From contig CM057451.1 in the NCBI GenBank assembly GCA_016271365.2, positions 372,765,501 to 372,829,500 of the forward strand: a DNA stretch of 64,000 bases, read 5' to 3'. Positions 36,241 to 47,439 of this stretch are shown piece by piece. This stretch comes from Neoceratodus forsteri (taxonomy: Eukaryota; Chordata; Ceratodontiformes; Ceratodontidae). The notes beneath the pieces were generated by a model. The model had not been told where the DNA came from and did no database searches. It saw only the letters and a program-made list of their open reading frames with translations. The position numbers and the translations under genes were made by a program. The stretch's first letter is position 1; each line of letters begins with the position of its first letter.

Positions 36241-37429
36241 GTAAAGTGAAGGGCTGAGCAGTGGACAGACTGCGTGAGGAACCTGATCCTGAACTTTTTT
36301 GGCAACCCCATTATTAAGTCCAAAATTTACTGCTGCACTATCAGCGCAGAATCCTACCATGCAGGAGTAATCCTCGACTTTTGCATTTTCTTTTATGCTG
36401 TTCATAATTGCATGGAAAATATCATCATAAGTAGACCTGCCTATGTCTACGATGGTGAGAAATTTTGTCACAGATTTACCATCCTTCCACATAGCATATA
36501 TAAATTATCTCTTTTTCTATTACAGCCGAGTCGGTACTGCCATCACACAACACTGAAAAATATCTGGACTGCCTGACTTCCTCTTTAAGTTGTGCATTAA
36601 CATTCTTACTGATCAATTTAACAAAACAGGCACAGGCCTTGTCACTGGTGTACCTCAACCCAATATTTTGCTGTTTCCCTATCCATGACAGTAGTTCCGT
36701 GAGTTGTACAAAACTTGTGAATGGTTGCCCTGCTTTAGCAACCTTAAAAGCGGTCAGGAACCTATAGGTCATGATTTCTGTTGTCTCTTTATCCATTGAC
36801 AGCAACCCCCTGACAATTGGGCTTTTCCTAGGTTGACTTTAAGCAGCAATACGGCTGCTTGACTCACGATGAATGTGACTAGTTTCGTGTGTTTTTATTG
36901 TGCCCAGCATCATGGTTTTGCAGCCAACCACAAATGAACCTCTGTCATTTGGAAATATTTTTCTGCAGTACTCGCAGTGCATCTCAGCTTGGTCATTATT
37001 TACTAAAAGCCATTCTCTATCTTTTTTCCATGACTCTTGAAAGTATCTGGTTCTTTGTTTTGCATAGTCTTTTTCTGTTTGACACATTTTTCCTTGGTTT
37101 GGGCGCCCAAGCATTATTTTTTTTGTGGGTGGAGGGGTTTCCACTGTACTTGCCTCCAGAAAAGGCACTGAACTACTGTGAGGGATGCTTCCAGGTTTGG
37201 TAGAGGAAGATGGACCTGGCTGTGGTAATTGTTCCACAGTATTTTTCTTTGTGAAACCAAATCTAAGAGGAGACATGCTTTGATATGCGAAAACCTTGAC
37301 TTGTTAATAAAGATTATTCTTACACTGACTTGTGTGAGTCTCCATTTCTTTCTTTTAATCAGAAGAAATAGGTCAGTCAGATAGCAATCACCTCTCACAG
37401 GGACTTCCCTTTACTGCAGGGTAATGCAA

Positions 37430-37900
37430 CGTGGCAGCACAGACCACTTTTTTTTTTTTTTTAATTCAGACAATAGCTCTGATAGAGGTTCTCCAAATGA
37501 TCCCTTAGTGTAGGGCAGGGAGCAGTTTATAATGCAGTAATTACAGATTAAAAAAAAAAAATTAAACACAAAAAGCTCCAAGATAGATTTCCACACAACT
37601 AGGTCGGATCCCCTAGGCTACTAATGTGGGGCAGTTTAGAATGCAGAGATAATAATTTTTTTTTTTTTTTTTATACACACACAGCTCTGAGACAGATTTC
37701 CCCCAAACCCCTTAATCTAGGGCAGGGAGCAACAGATTAGAATGCAGGAATAGTATTTTTGTTTAACACGCACTAGCTCCAGAGAGAATCTCCCCACAAA
37801 GGATCCCCTTACTGTAGGCAGGGCACTCAGGGAGCAGTTGAAGGGCTGTTAGACCAGTCGCTGAAGCTCAGATTAATAATCCTCACAGGGCATTCCCTGT
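37430..37900. repeat. Tandem repeat in hAT 5' region (period about 105 bp)
   Basis: AGCTCTGATAGAGG, AGCTCCAAGATAGATTTCC, AGCTCTGAGACAGATTTCCC and AGCTCCAGAGAGAATCTCCC begin near 37470, 37575, 37683 and 37774. Each is followed by a CCCCTTA..TAGGGCAGGGAGCAG block, GAATGCAG and a poly(T) or poly(A) step. Four units lie upstream of the transposase start. Confidence 0.7.
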
Positions 37901-38953
37901 AGTGCAGCTAGGGAAATGACTTCAGAGCTCAGTAAGCACCCAAAACTTTTTGTTGTTGTTTGTTTTACACTGAGAGAATCATTTCCTCAAAGTGATCTCT
38001 ACTCCTGTACTAGGGCAAATCTGATCTCACTAAACTGAGCCAGTAATTTAATACAGATCAAAATTCTTAGGACACTTGTCTTTTCCCCCTTACAGCAATC
38101 CACATGAGTGTTTTCTTTCACACTGCAGTCAGTTTTCACAGCCACCCTGTACCCTTTACTGACTGGTCTTGCTGTCAGAGACCAAGTTAATTTATTTTTT
38201 TTACCACAGCAGTCCTTTATTTTTAATCAAAAAGGTCTGCCTGTGCACACAAGTTAGAAAGCACTAATCTGCCTATTGCATGTACCCCCCTACTAGACAG
38301 ACCAGTCTTTACACAGTAAAGCTCAATTTAACTTTGGTGTGCTTTGAGTCTTCTAGACTGCTTGTTCACTTCCCACAGCTACTCCTCCTCCCCCCATCTT
38401 CAGCAAAATTTAAAAGCAACTATCTGATGTGTTCTCCAAGTGCTGCAGCTCTCATTGACTGCTATGCACTCAGAGATTGATGCAGTATTTGTGTATTTTA
38501 CTTTTTTTAAGCTCTGAAACAAAAACGCACTCTGCTTTAACTGAAGTGCTGCAAGCTCTTCCTCTCCCGCTGCCAAATGACTTCTGATGCCTCTCGAGGT
38601 CAGTTCAGTGGAAAGGTTCCTCAGCAGTCAATCACTGAAGCCAGCTGAATGGTGATCACATGTGTATTTATTTTGTGATCACATGGGTCGCGCTGGTGAA
38701 AGGACCTGCCTGGCTTAGGGGGAAAGAAAGAGTCATTCCCGAGCACTCGCAATCACGCTCCACCCACCCACTCGGGACCTGAAGACTAGTGAGCCTGAAG
38801 ACTTGCTCGCACGCTTCCCCAACTGGCTGAAAACTGAAGGTACACTGCTACAGCAACAGCATTTCCAGATGGAAGTGCTAAACTCAAATGAACATTTCCT
38901 GCAGCCTAATCAAATTTCCACGGAAATACGGAAAGGCTCTATTTCGAGCCCTG

Positions 38954-40599
38954 TTTGACTTTCACTGTTTCACTTGGGCAGAGACACCAAGAAAAGCTAA
39001 ATAATTATGAGTGATCAATTTCAGTGCCAAAGGGGAAAAATAGTTTGCATAGCACAGCAAAAGCACTATGCAAATCAGGGGGTAATGATAATCATTTCTG
39101 GAAATTTGTGACAGTAAGCTATTGAATATTTTTAAACAGGGCTGGGCCATTGCACAGGAAACATCAATAAAAATAAAAGTAAATTCAAAATTCTTAAATT
39201 TGCTATTCAGGCACTGGTGGAACACCAAGGACCGTCATGTAGTACTTATGAGAATACCATAGTAGAGTAGTAATTGCACATACATGGGCTTGTGCTAGGC
39301 TCAGTTCCCTCGCCTCTGCTACGCTACCCTATCTTCCCCTAATCTCTGTTTTCAAATTTGTTAAGAAACGGGGACAAACCCCCTTTAACATATTACAATA
39401 TTTATCAAAAACCAAACAAAAAAGATGGTTCTTTTAGGAGAGGGCTCCACCCCAACCCCCAGTGTGTTGTAATTTTGCTTGCACAGCTAATGCTGGCAAG
39501 CATACTGTCGGCGATCAACACAGTGCAGCACAAGGTAGCATCACACATAAAGACTAAGAAGGTTCTTTGTCCTCCACTTATGCCACTATTAATTCCTTGA
39601 CAACTAATACTCATTTAAGAGCAAATTACCACTATACTGTGCAAAACTTCCAATCCATTTTCTTGAGTTATTTCACACCCTGAATATATTTGCTTTTTGT
39701 TCCACAGATGTTTTTATCCCCTGACCACCCCACACCATCTGACTGCATTCAGCTACCACCCAGCCCCAACCTCAACTAATCCGCCACTGCCACATTCCCC
39801 ATGGCGTCCCTCTGCAGTAGAGGTGTATGAGGGAAGGCCACGCTTCCCCAGCCCAGATCTGGATGCAAGCAGCAAGTTACACGGTGTGGAGGCCTTAGCA
39901 TGCTGGCAGCTACCCTTCTGATTAGGAATGGCATTTTCTCCCATGTTTTCTCAGCCTGGCCAAGACAGTCTTCTTTGCTTTCACCTCCTTTTTTGATCCT
40001 CCCTCCCAGTCAGCCCCTCCAGTACTCAAACTAGTAGGTTTAGGCCAGTAGATAATCTTTCATTTATGAACAGCAAATCAATTTGCCATTACATAACAGC
40101 ACACAAAGTTCATAAAAAATCTAAAACCATTTATCAATTTACAAAACATCCAAAATATAAAGATAACCATTTTTTTTATCTGTAATTGCACAGGTCAGTC
40201 ACTGTAACTGTACATACATATATCTGGACTATCAGGTGATATCAAATACAGAGGGAAATGAAACAAAAAAGGGGCAAATAATGCAAGATCATGGCCCAGA
40301 GCATAATAGGGTACATGTTGTAGTAGCCTTAATAGCCAAGTTTCTGAATAGGCAGTTCTACCACCTCTGACCCCCCTGGAGGCTGCCTCTGCCTTCAATG
40401 ACTTCTCCTCATGTGCTCTCTCCCTTTCTCCTTCACCCATATGTCTCCCTCCCCTTTTTCTCTTTTACCATCTCCTCCCCCACCTCCCCAGTTACCACTC
40501 TCTCTGTCCTCCTCTCCCTTGATCCAGCCATGGGAAATAGCCCCAATGGCTTCCGGAAGCACCAAGGATTGCCACTGTAGACAAAGGCAAATGATGGGC
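38954..40599. other. Unassigned DNA
   Basis: No gene is supported. A pyrimidine-rich block (40385-40530) creates overlapping open frames on both strands without domain content. An (A)-rich step lies near 40170. Confidence 0.45.
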
Positions 40600-41190
40600 C
40601 TTAAGTTATTCTGTTCCATTGCATCTGCTATTGGTTTCATGATTGCTTCCCTCCTCAATCTTTCCTTCTTGACTGGTGAAGTTCTGGCTGCCTGGAAGTG
40701 TGGTAAAGGGCCTTCCACTCAAAAAAAGTTGTTGACCCTTTCCTACCTGGTAATTACTAACCTATCACCCTCACCCTTGTACTTGCTTATCTTCAACAGC
40801 ATGTAGTGCTTTATCAGAATTTCTTTGACTCCTCTTCCTTCCTATGCCCTTTCCAGTTGGGCATCAGGAAAACCTACTCTACTGTTTCCTCTCTCCTCAA
40901 CAACACTTATTTCATCCTGAAGGGGAGAGATCAGGGTTTTGCTGACAAAAAAAAAATCTTTGTAGATTGTGCCAAGTTGTTTCTCACAGTTCCACATCCC
41001 CTCCTATTTGATAAACCGGTCGGGTGGAAATCTGGCCAGATGGATCCACTCCTACCTGTCTGATATCAATCAGTCCAGGGTCCTATCTTGTCCCATCTTC
41101 CCGAACCACCACTCAAAAAGCCTGCTTCTCTGTGCACATTCACATGTATGTAGATGGCACAGTGCTCTTCCTCAGTAGTGCCCCGACCCA
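40600..41190 (+). pseudogene. L2-like LINE reverse transcriptase remnant
   Basis: Across several frames the text reads YQNFFDSSSFLCPFQLGIRK, TYSTVSSLLNNTYFIL, DCAKLFLTVPHPLLFDK (decayed motif A), SYLSDINQSR and HMYVDGTVLFLSS (decayed YADDT motif). This pattern suits L2-type or related LINEs more than CR1. The copy is very degraded and its ends are unclear. Confidence 0.65.
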
Positions 41191-41919
41191 ATGCTGGAGG
41201 CAGATTTCCAGCATGACTATAACAGTGATGCATAATGGTATCATGTGCCCGAGTGAAACCCTCGTTTCCACCTACTGTTTTCTCCCACCCACCTATGTCC
41301 CACTCCACTGGCATGTAACAAGAGAGGGAATACATTTCTGGAAATGGTTATCATTCCTGTTTTAAATAGCATTTTGCTACTCTATACCAGCTGGTTGACA
41401 CCCTGAAATGAAGAATGGAGAGAGGGGGAAAAAAATCAATGATTAAAAAAAAAATAAATAAAAAAATAAACCACAACTTCTTAGCACTTTTCACCCAGCC
41501 TGGCTTGCTGTCCATTCCCTGTCCTGCACTCCTCCCAACCCTTTACACCAGCTCGCGTATGCCCACTCAGCAGCCAAAATTAAATTTTGAAGCCTCCCAT
41601 GAGTCAGCCAGGCAGACTGGGAAAAATCCATTGGCTCAACTGGTATTTACTGAAATGCTACCTCCTCTAATGTACAAGAACAGGACTAGTTAAAGGAAAA
41701 TAGCCTAAAACAAAATACATTGGCAGTCGACTGGCGAGTCAGTAGCATTTTTAGTCCCTTGAGATAAATGGGAATTCCCCACCTGAACTATTTAAAAAAT
41801 CTTGCCTCCGCTAACACGGGATAGTACTATAGCAGCTGAGACCCACTCTGGCCAGTTTTATTTCTATTTTACAATTTTTGGCCATGAAAGGCCCACTAAA
41901 GCTCATTTCTAGATACGTC
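41191..41919. other. Unassigned DNA
   Basis: No gene is seen. An A-rich tract (about 41426-41470) could be the tail of the LINE remnant. The rest shows no recognised family. Confidence 0.4.
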
Positions 41920-42055
41920 CCTGGAGAACAGAGAGGTTGAGTGACTTGCTCAGGACGACACAGTATGCAAGTGGCAGTTGTGTGTTTCAAATTCACGTCT
42001 GCTATGTCTCCAGTTTCACAGCCTGGTGCTACTTTTAACCCTCTAACACTCTATA
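41920..42055 (-). repeat. MIR-like SINE (CORE-SINE)
   Basis: GAGAGGTTGAGTGACTTGCTCAGG, CACAGTATGCAAGTGGCAG and TTTCAAATTCACGTCTG follow the reverse complement of the MIR consensus in order: AGAGGTTAAGTGACTTGCCC, CACACAGC and TGGCAGAG. The tRNA-derived head would lie at the right end. It is clearly old, with about one change in six bases over the matching part. Confidence 0.75.
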
Positions 42056-42408
42056 GCCTCCGTTCAGAAGTGTCAGTTCCATGACAGATTTTACTAGGTA
42101 GTAGTACAAATTAAGTTAAAAAAATAAATAAATACATAAAGCCAGACTTGGGGAAAGACCAAAAAATAAAAGTACGGACGCCATTTCTGTACAAATGCAA
42201 CGTTAGGTACAAAACCTGCTTACTTTGCTCAGACTGTTAAAACACTAGACAGGGAACTGTGTGGCCTGAAAGCTTGTGTACTGAAACATCTACATGCAAT
42301 ATCTATCTTGGTATTACAATCTTCCACAAATCCATTTTTCCAAGGACTAACACAACTACAAACATTCTCTCCTTATTTGTGACACCCAGTGACTTTGAAT
42401 GCATTGTT
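42056..42408. other. Unassigned DNA before SINE copy 3
   Basis: No gene is supported. AAAAAATAAATAAATACATAAA lies near 42118. Confidence 0.4.
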
Positions 42409-42421
42409 CATTGCACCACTG

Positions 42422-42960
42422 CCTTTTTTTTTTTTCTTTTTTTACTATTTGTTTACGCCCCCTCCTACTCCACACCTCCTCCTCCTCTCTTCAGGGCTCC
42501 CCCAGGCGACCGTACGGTTGCACCGGAGGTCAGGAGGCTATCCACTCCCACAGGTGCCCCCCACTCCCATGAACCTTGAAGCCTCTGCCTTCTCCCCCCC
42601 AAACCCTCAGTTGCCGGGGACCCATCTTCAGGCGCCGATGTGCGGGATTTTCCGTGTTTCTGGACCCACCCCCTGAAGACGGGCACACACGGGGAGGGCC
42701 CAAGGAGACGAAGGCATGCTGAGACATGCCTTCGCTTTGGACCTTCAGCCGACATCCATCCTTCCCCGAGATTACTGCTTCCCTAGCTGTATCTCCACCT
42801 GTGGTCACCCAGGTGGCGGTATAGCAGCAGGAATGCAGCCCACCCTCCCCAGGGAAAGAGAGTAGCCTCTGGGCGCACGATCCCCCTGCCAGCACTCCAG
42901 CAACCCAGGTTGCTGGCATCGCAAGTGGTAGCGCTACCACTGCGCCGGCGGGCCGGCCCC
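42422..42960 (-). mobile_element. tRNA-like SINE, copy 3
   Basis: CATTGCACCACTG (42409-42421) and CATTGCACCGCTG (42961-42973) form a 13 bp target duplication with one change. On the minus strand the head reads GGCGCAGTGGTAGCGCTACC, then CAGCAACCTGGGTTGCTGG. The body ends in a purine-rich GAGAGGAGGAGGAGG step and an A-rich tail. The middle is more diverged from copies 1 and 2 than they are from each other. Confidence 0.85.
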
Positions 42961-42973
42961 CATTGCACCGCTG

Positions 42974-43344
42974 ATTTCAATTTAGATATGCCTTAGGTTG
43001 ATCATCTATGAGGTTATTAATGGCTCTGACGCTGCTCGTCTCAGATCTGCCCACTCAGGTCAGCTAATACCTGCTTACCTGCCCTTCCTAGATGTCCGCA
43101 GTTCTGTGAAAGTAGCGTGCCTCTGACAGCATCTGCATAGTAACTACTGTTGTTTTATTGACTTACAGTACAATTCTTACTGGTATGTCTGCACTTGGAA
43201 AGGTGCCAAATAAATTCAGCTCCAAGTTGTGTTTTTTTTTTTTTTCCCCCCCAAGATACCTCAGTAAAACTCTCACACAGAATTGTTCATCTGAACACTT
43301 GAGACTATAGTGGACAGGACTAGCCTGCCAATTGAGCTAAAAAA

Positions 43345-43375
<31 letters not shown>

Positions 43376-43824
43376 TTTTTTTTTTTCTTAAACGGTGATT
43401 TTTCAAACCTTTTGGCGCTATCAAATGTTGATGAAAATAAGTCCTGCTTACCATATTATGCAAAAGAAAACATTTTGATTGAGATAATGGCAAAGAAAAA
43501 AAAAGCCAGAGCTAGCTAGCCCTGTTGGGCTCAGGCTATCAGAATATTATCTCAGTACCCTCTCACTTCTGGTGTCCAGATAATCTCCTGTTTTACAGTT
43601 CTGTAACTGCCAGACTACATTGCAGCCTATTTTGAGCAAAATGTAACAGCTGGTGACTATTAAAATAAAAGGCTTAAAACTACTAGATGTACAATATTTA
43701 TGATTAATATTTCCTAGCTTTGGTGGGTTCGTAGTAAGCACTGTGATGTTATAAATACACTATGAGGGCAGTTGGTGACAGTCAAATGCTTTTATATAAA
43801 CTTGCTGAAAAGGCTACTATGCAA
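42974..43824. other. Unassigned DNA with TA-rich microsatellite
   Basis: No gene is supported. A TATATATA run lies at about 43340-43378, followed by poly(T). Poly(T) plus poly(C) occurs near 43231-43252. Confidence 0.45.
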
Positions 43825-43952
43825 TATTGATGTTCAAGATTTTTACTGATGACTTCCTGGAGTCAGGTATCACAGGTAAGGTAAACAAATTTGTAGATGA
43901 CACAAAGAGGGTGGCAGATTACCAGGAAGAGGAAGCCAGTCTACAGAGGAAA
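43825..43952 (+). pseudogene. LINE reverse-transcriptase fragment beside E3
   Basis: One frame reads IFTDDFLESGITGKVNKF, then VDDTKRVADYQEEEASLQRK. This is the motif C region (F-x-DDTK) of a CR1- or L2-like reverse transcriptase. It ends exactly at the left terminus of E3. I could not identify its continuation right of 49715. Confidence 0.65.
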
Positions 43953-44420
43953 GTACGGTTGCATAAGAACTTACCGTAACAGTAGATCTTTGAGAGCATC
44001 TCTTGCAGCAGGTCATAACACACGGGATATCAACCGCAGGCACCATTTCCTCCAGATGACTTCTCAGCAGTCGACCCTGGGACCTCCCCCTAATGTTACC
44101 ACATGGTGTCAGTATGGCACGCATAAAAGGGTGAGGTCCCAGCTACTACTCAGTTCTTTTGCATCCTAACGACCGAATGAGAAACTATTTCTCAGGCCTC
44201 TGATGGGAACCAAGGAGGAAAATAAGGCAGCAGCTTGTGGAGTCGTAGAAAGACAGGAGCAAGGCATCCTTCTGAAGTAACAGCAAGGGGAAGGCAGGTG
44301 GGGTAGCATGACCTGCTGCAAGAGATACTCTCGAAGATCTACTGTTACGGCAAGTTCTTCCATACCATCTTGTTCGAGCCAATCTCTTGCAACAAGTGAT
44401 AACACATGGGAAGATTCCCA
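43953..44420. repeat. E3 terminal hairpin and internal complementary region
   Basis: GCATAAGAACTTACCGTAAC at the left end pairs with GTTACGGCAAGTTCTTCCAT at 44344-44363, within arms of about 58 bp. CATCTTGTTCGAGCCAATCT then follows, complementary to the right terminus. The arrangement equals that of E2. One arm has GCAAGT where E2 has GTAAGT. Confidence 0.8.
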
Positions 44421-44499
44421 AGCAGTTATGCCAAGGAGAAGAGGAAGCAAACCATTACTTAGGACAAACTTAGGACATGAGGCCTTGTAGAACTATCTG

Positions 44500-45779
44500 T
44501 CCAAAAGAGGCACACTTCTTGGAAGCGATGTCTAAACTGTAATGTTTGGTGAATGTATGTACAGCAGACCACATGACTGCTTCACAAATTTCTAAGGTGG
44601 ACATGCCTCGTTAACACGTCACAGAGGCAGCCATGCCTCTGGTAGAATGGGGTTTCACAACCCCTGTGAAAGGTTTGTCATATTTGTATAGATAAATGAA
44701 ATGCAGTTGGCCAATCATATGGACAAGTACTGCTTTGAAATCCAAATGCCCTGGTTTCCAGGGGCGAAAGAGACAAAAAGTTGCTCAGTTTTTCACAACT
44801 GTGAAGTGCGGAGAAGATAAATTCCCAAAGTTTTATACACATTGAGAGTACGAAGCAGGAATTCCCCTGGATTCGTAGGCTCCGCATAGTACACTGGTAA
44901 GTGGATAGCCTGATTTAAAGTAAATTCAGAAACAACCTTTGGCAAAAACAATGGGTTGGTGCGTAAAGATACCCTATCGCTATGAAACTGCAGGTAGGGA
45001 AGCTTACACATCACTAGTACCTGTAACTCTGAAATATGTCTTCCTGACATAATGGCAACTAAAAATACAGTTTTCCAAGAAAGATAACAGAGTTTCACTG
45101 GATTCAGCAGGCTCAAAAGGACTCCGTCAATTTTTCAAGCACTAAATTCAAATCCCATACAGGGGACTGGATCCCGGATAGGGGGATGAAAGTGCAGAAT
45201 GCTTTTTAATAAGGACTGAATCAAAGGCAAATAGGACAATGGTCTGTTGTCCACAGGTAAATGAAATGCGGAAATGGCCGAAAGGTGGACTTTTACAGAG
45301 GAATATTTCAGACCACCCTCGACAAGGAGAGCAAATAGTCTAAGATGCTCTAAGGGGAACACTCATAAGGGTAAAAGACTTGTGTAGATGCCCAAATGGA
45401 GAAACGTTTAAGACCAGGTAGACGATTTCCTGACAGCCCAGGGGACTTCCGCCACCTTTGGGGACACCCTGAAGCGCGAGAGGACTATGTCATCAGGAAC
45501 CAGGCATGCAGATGGATGGAGTGAAGGTCCAGAAGTAGCAGGGAGCCTTGTGCCTGGGACAACAGAGCCCTGCAAAATCAGCAGAGGTGTGGGATCTGGG
45601 TCAGAGAACTGTAGAAGTAGAGGGAACCAAATCTGTCTTGGCAAGAACGGTGCTATGAGAATCACAGATGCCCCATACCAGACCAGTTTGAGTAGTACTC
45701 TCTGGACAAGAGAAAAGGGGAAGGTGTAAAAAAAAAAAAAAAAATCTTTCTGTCCAAGAAAGAGAATGCATCCCACCAC
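44500..45779 (-). pseudogene. E3 tyrosine recombinase
   Basis: From the N-terminus: PRQIWFPLLLQFSD, LKYSSVKVHLSAISAFHLP, VAIMSGRHISELQVL (box I, with Arg in GRHISEL), LQFHSDRVSLRTNP and, near 44640, PHSTRGMAASV with the His and Arg of box II. KHYSLDIASK with the catalytic Tyr lies near 44535. Frameshifts separate the blocks. The role is as for E1 and E2. Confidence 0.85.
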
Positions 45780-46075
45780 ACAGTTCTAGAACCTTGTGCG
45801 AGAGAGCAATAAAGAGGTAGTTTTGCAAGAGGCAAATGGGTCCAACTCTGGTCGGCCCCATTGGTGGAAGACATTGTTTAGGATATCCAGTAGAATTTCC
45901 CACTAGTGGGCCAGGGTAGTGGATCTGCTCAGGGCATCCACCAGGGTGCTGGACACTCTTGGGATGTGGACTGCCAGAAGATGTATACTTCTCTGGATCG
46001 CCCAATATCAGACCCTCATCAATACTCTGCAGATGGGGTATGAATGGGTGCTTCCTTGCTTGTTTAGGTAGTGAA

Positions 46076-47439
46076 CTACTGCCGAATTGTCAGAATGCAC
46101 CTTAAGGCAACCCGAGGGAAGGAGAGTCTCAAATGCCTGTAAGGCGTAGGGAGGAATGCCATCTCCAAGACATCGATGTGGAGACGGGACTCAACCGGCG
46201 TCCAAGATCCTTGGAATCGGACGTGTAGGAGATGAGCTCCCCACCCTCTCAAGGATGCGTTTACAGTCAAAATGAGACACGGGACAGGAGAACGAAACGG
46301 CATGCCTCGCAGTAAGTTGTCCATGGACTTCCACCACTGAAGGGCTCGAAGAGATGGGTAAGTCATCAGGACTGGGACATCAAAATTGCCCTCCCGCTGG
46401 TCCCATCTGAATATAAGGGTCCTTCAATGGTCCTCGAGAGTCCACCTGGCATGGGGAAACCGTCGGAATCATGGCCACCAAATGACACAGGAGGTGCAGA
46501 TAGTCTCGTGCAGAGACCAATCTGTTGGACTTTAGTCTGGACGTCAAAGCAATCAGGGCATCCGCCTGAGCCTGGGGCAAAAATGCCATCCCCAAGGAGA
46601 TATCTAACACGGCTCCAATGTAGAGGAGGAGTTGCGTGGGGCCCATCTTGGATTTCGGATAGTTTACAGCAATCCCCACCCTGGTGAACAACTGAAGGGT
46701 TTGAAAAAGCGTGAACAGCAGCCGCTGGCAGGAAGATGCTTTCAGGAGCCAGTCATCCAGATAAGGAAAGACAAAGGTCTTCCCTGCAGAGGGCCACTGT
46801 GACTGCCACTAGGCATTTTATGAACACTCTCTTGGCCAAGGAAAGGCCAAATGGGAGGGCTCTGAACTGGTAATGATGATCCTGGAACAAGAAACAGAGA
46901 AACCATCTGTGAGCAGGGCGCATCTGGATATGGAGGTATGCGTCCTTCATATCGAGAGAGCAAAGCCAGTCTCCTGTGTTCAACAACTGGAGAAGTGTCA
47001 GGAGAGACACCATCCCAAATTTTTGGTATATGATATAGAGGTTGACACCCCTCAGATCCAAAATGGGGTGCAAGTCCCCCATCCATTTGGGAACCAGGAA
47101 GAAATGGGAGTAAAATCCCACACCCTTCTGCGGTAGGGGAACTGGTTCGATGGCATGTTTTGTTAGCAAAGAATTGATTTCGTTCTCTAAGATCAATGCT
47201 TGGCTGGGGGGGGGGCGCGGTAATGAGAGATCCTTGGTGGCAGAGCAGGGGGAATCTCTGAACTCCAGTGTGTGTCCTGATTCTATCAGCTGTAGGAGCC
47301 ACAGGTTGGAGATAGCTTGCCACCCTTGTAGGTGCAGGGAAAACCTGCTCCCGATGGCCGTGAGAAGGGTCTCTGGTCCCCCTACCAGTGGAAGACCTTC
47401 AGGCCGAAGGCTGGTTCTGCTGGGGAGCAGCAGGGACAT
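46076..47439 (-). pseudogene. E3 reverse transcriptase / RNase H
   Basis: A 228-codon frame (46753-47439) holds GVGFYSHFFLVPKWMGDLHP, SLDMKDAYLHIQM (motif A) and FRALPFGLSLAKRVF (motif B). The frame then shifts, and FPYLDDWL (motif C) is read from another frame near 46755. YIGAVLDISLG follows at about 46620. RNase H starts with LTVNASLRGWGAHL, where Asn replaces the first catalytic Asp, and RLHIDVLE. The copy is dead. Confidence 0.85.

Larger units (their letters stand above)
32340..37276 (-). pseudogene. hAT transposase (ZNF862/KIAA1586-like)
   Basis: The protein would excise and insert the hAT element. The N-terminus (from 37276) begins MSPLRFGFTKKNTVEQ. A zinc-finger-like block follows, with MHCEYCRKIFPND and IKTHETSHIHRES. 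The catalytic region includes YFSVLCDGSTDSAVIEKEI (RNase H-like first Asp) and VGFCADSAAVNFGLNNGVAK. Downstream come FKDEVPVLEREHQLSG, restored across the CR1-C insertion, and FNPKNWPAVLSD. The hAT dimerisation end reads VESGFSVMKRIKTD and LTPEMLGHLMNVKLS. Stops and three inserts break it. ZNF862/KIAA1586 are host genes from the same group, but this copy is a transposon. Confidence 0.8.
32204..38953 (-). mobile_element. hAT-family DNA transposon, interrupted
   Basis: The ends are inverted: CAGGGGTCGAAGTAGTG at 32204 and, on the minus strand, CAGGGCTCGAAATAGAG from 38953. Both continue into ATTTCC-rich text (GATTTCCACCGGAAAT against GTATTTCCGTGGAAAT). CAGGG ends and a minus-strand hAT transposase between them define the element. 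Two CR1 copies and one unknown insert of about 0.6 kb inflate it to 6.75 kb. I could not find an exact 8 bp target duplication. Confidence 0.8.

Noticed and set aside
32204..38953. An exact 8 bp hAT target duplication
   Set aside because: The bases outside the two ends (ATGTATGA and TTTGACTT) do not match, so I claim the inverted ends only.
40385..40720. A protein-coding exon from open frames on both strands
   Set aside because: The frames follow a pyrimidine-rich low-complexity block and show no domain or splice context.
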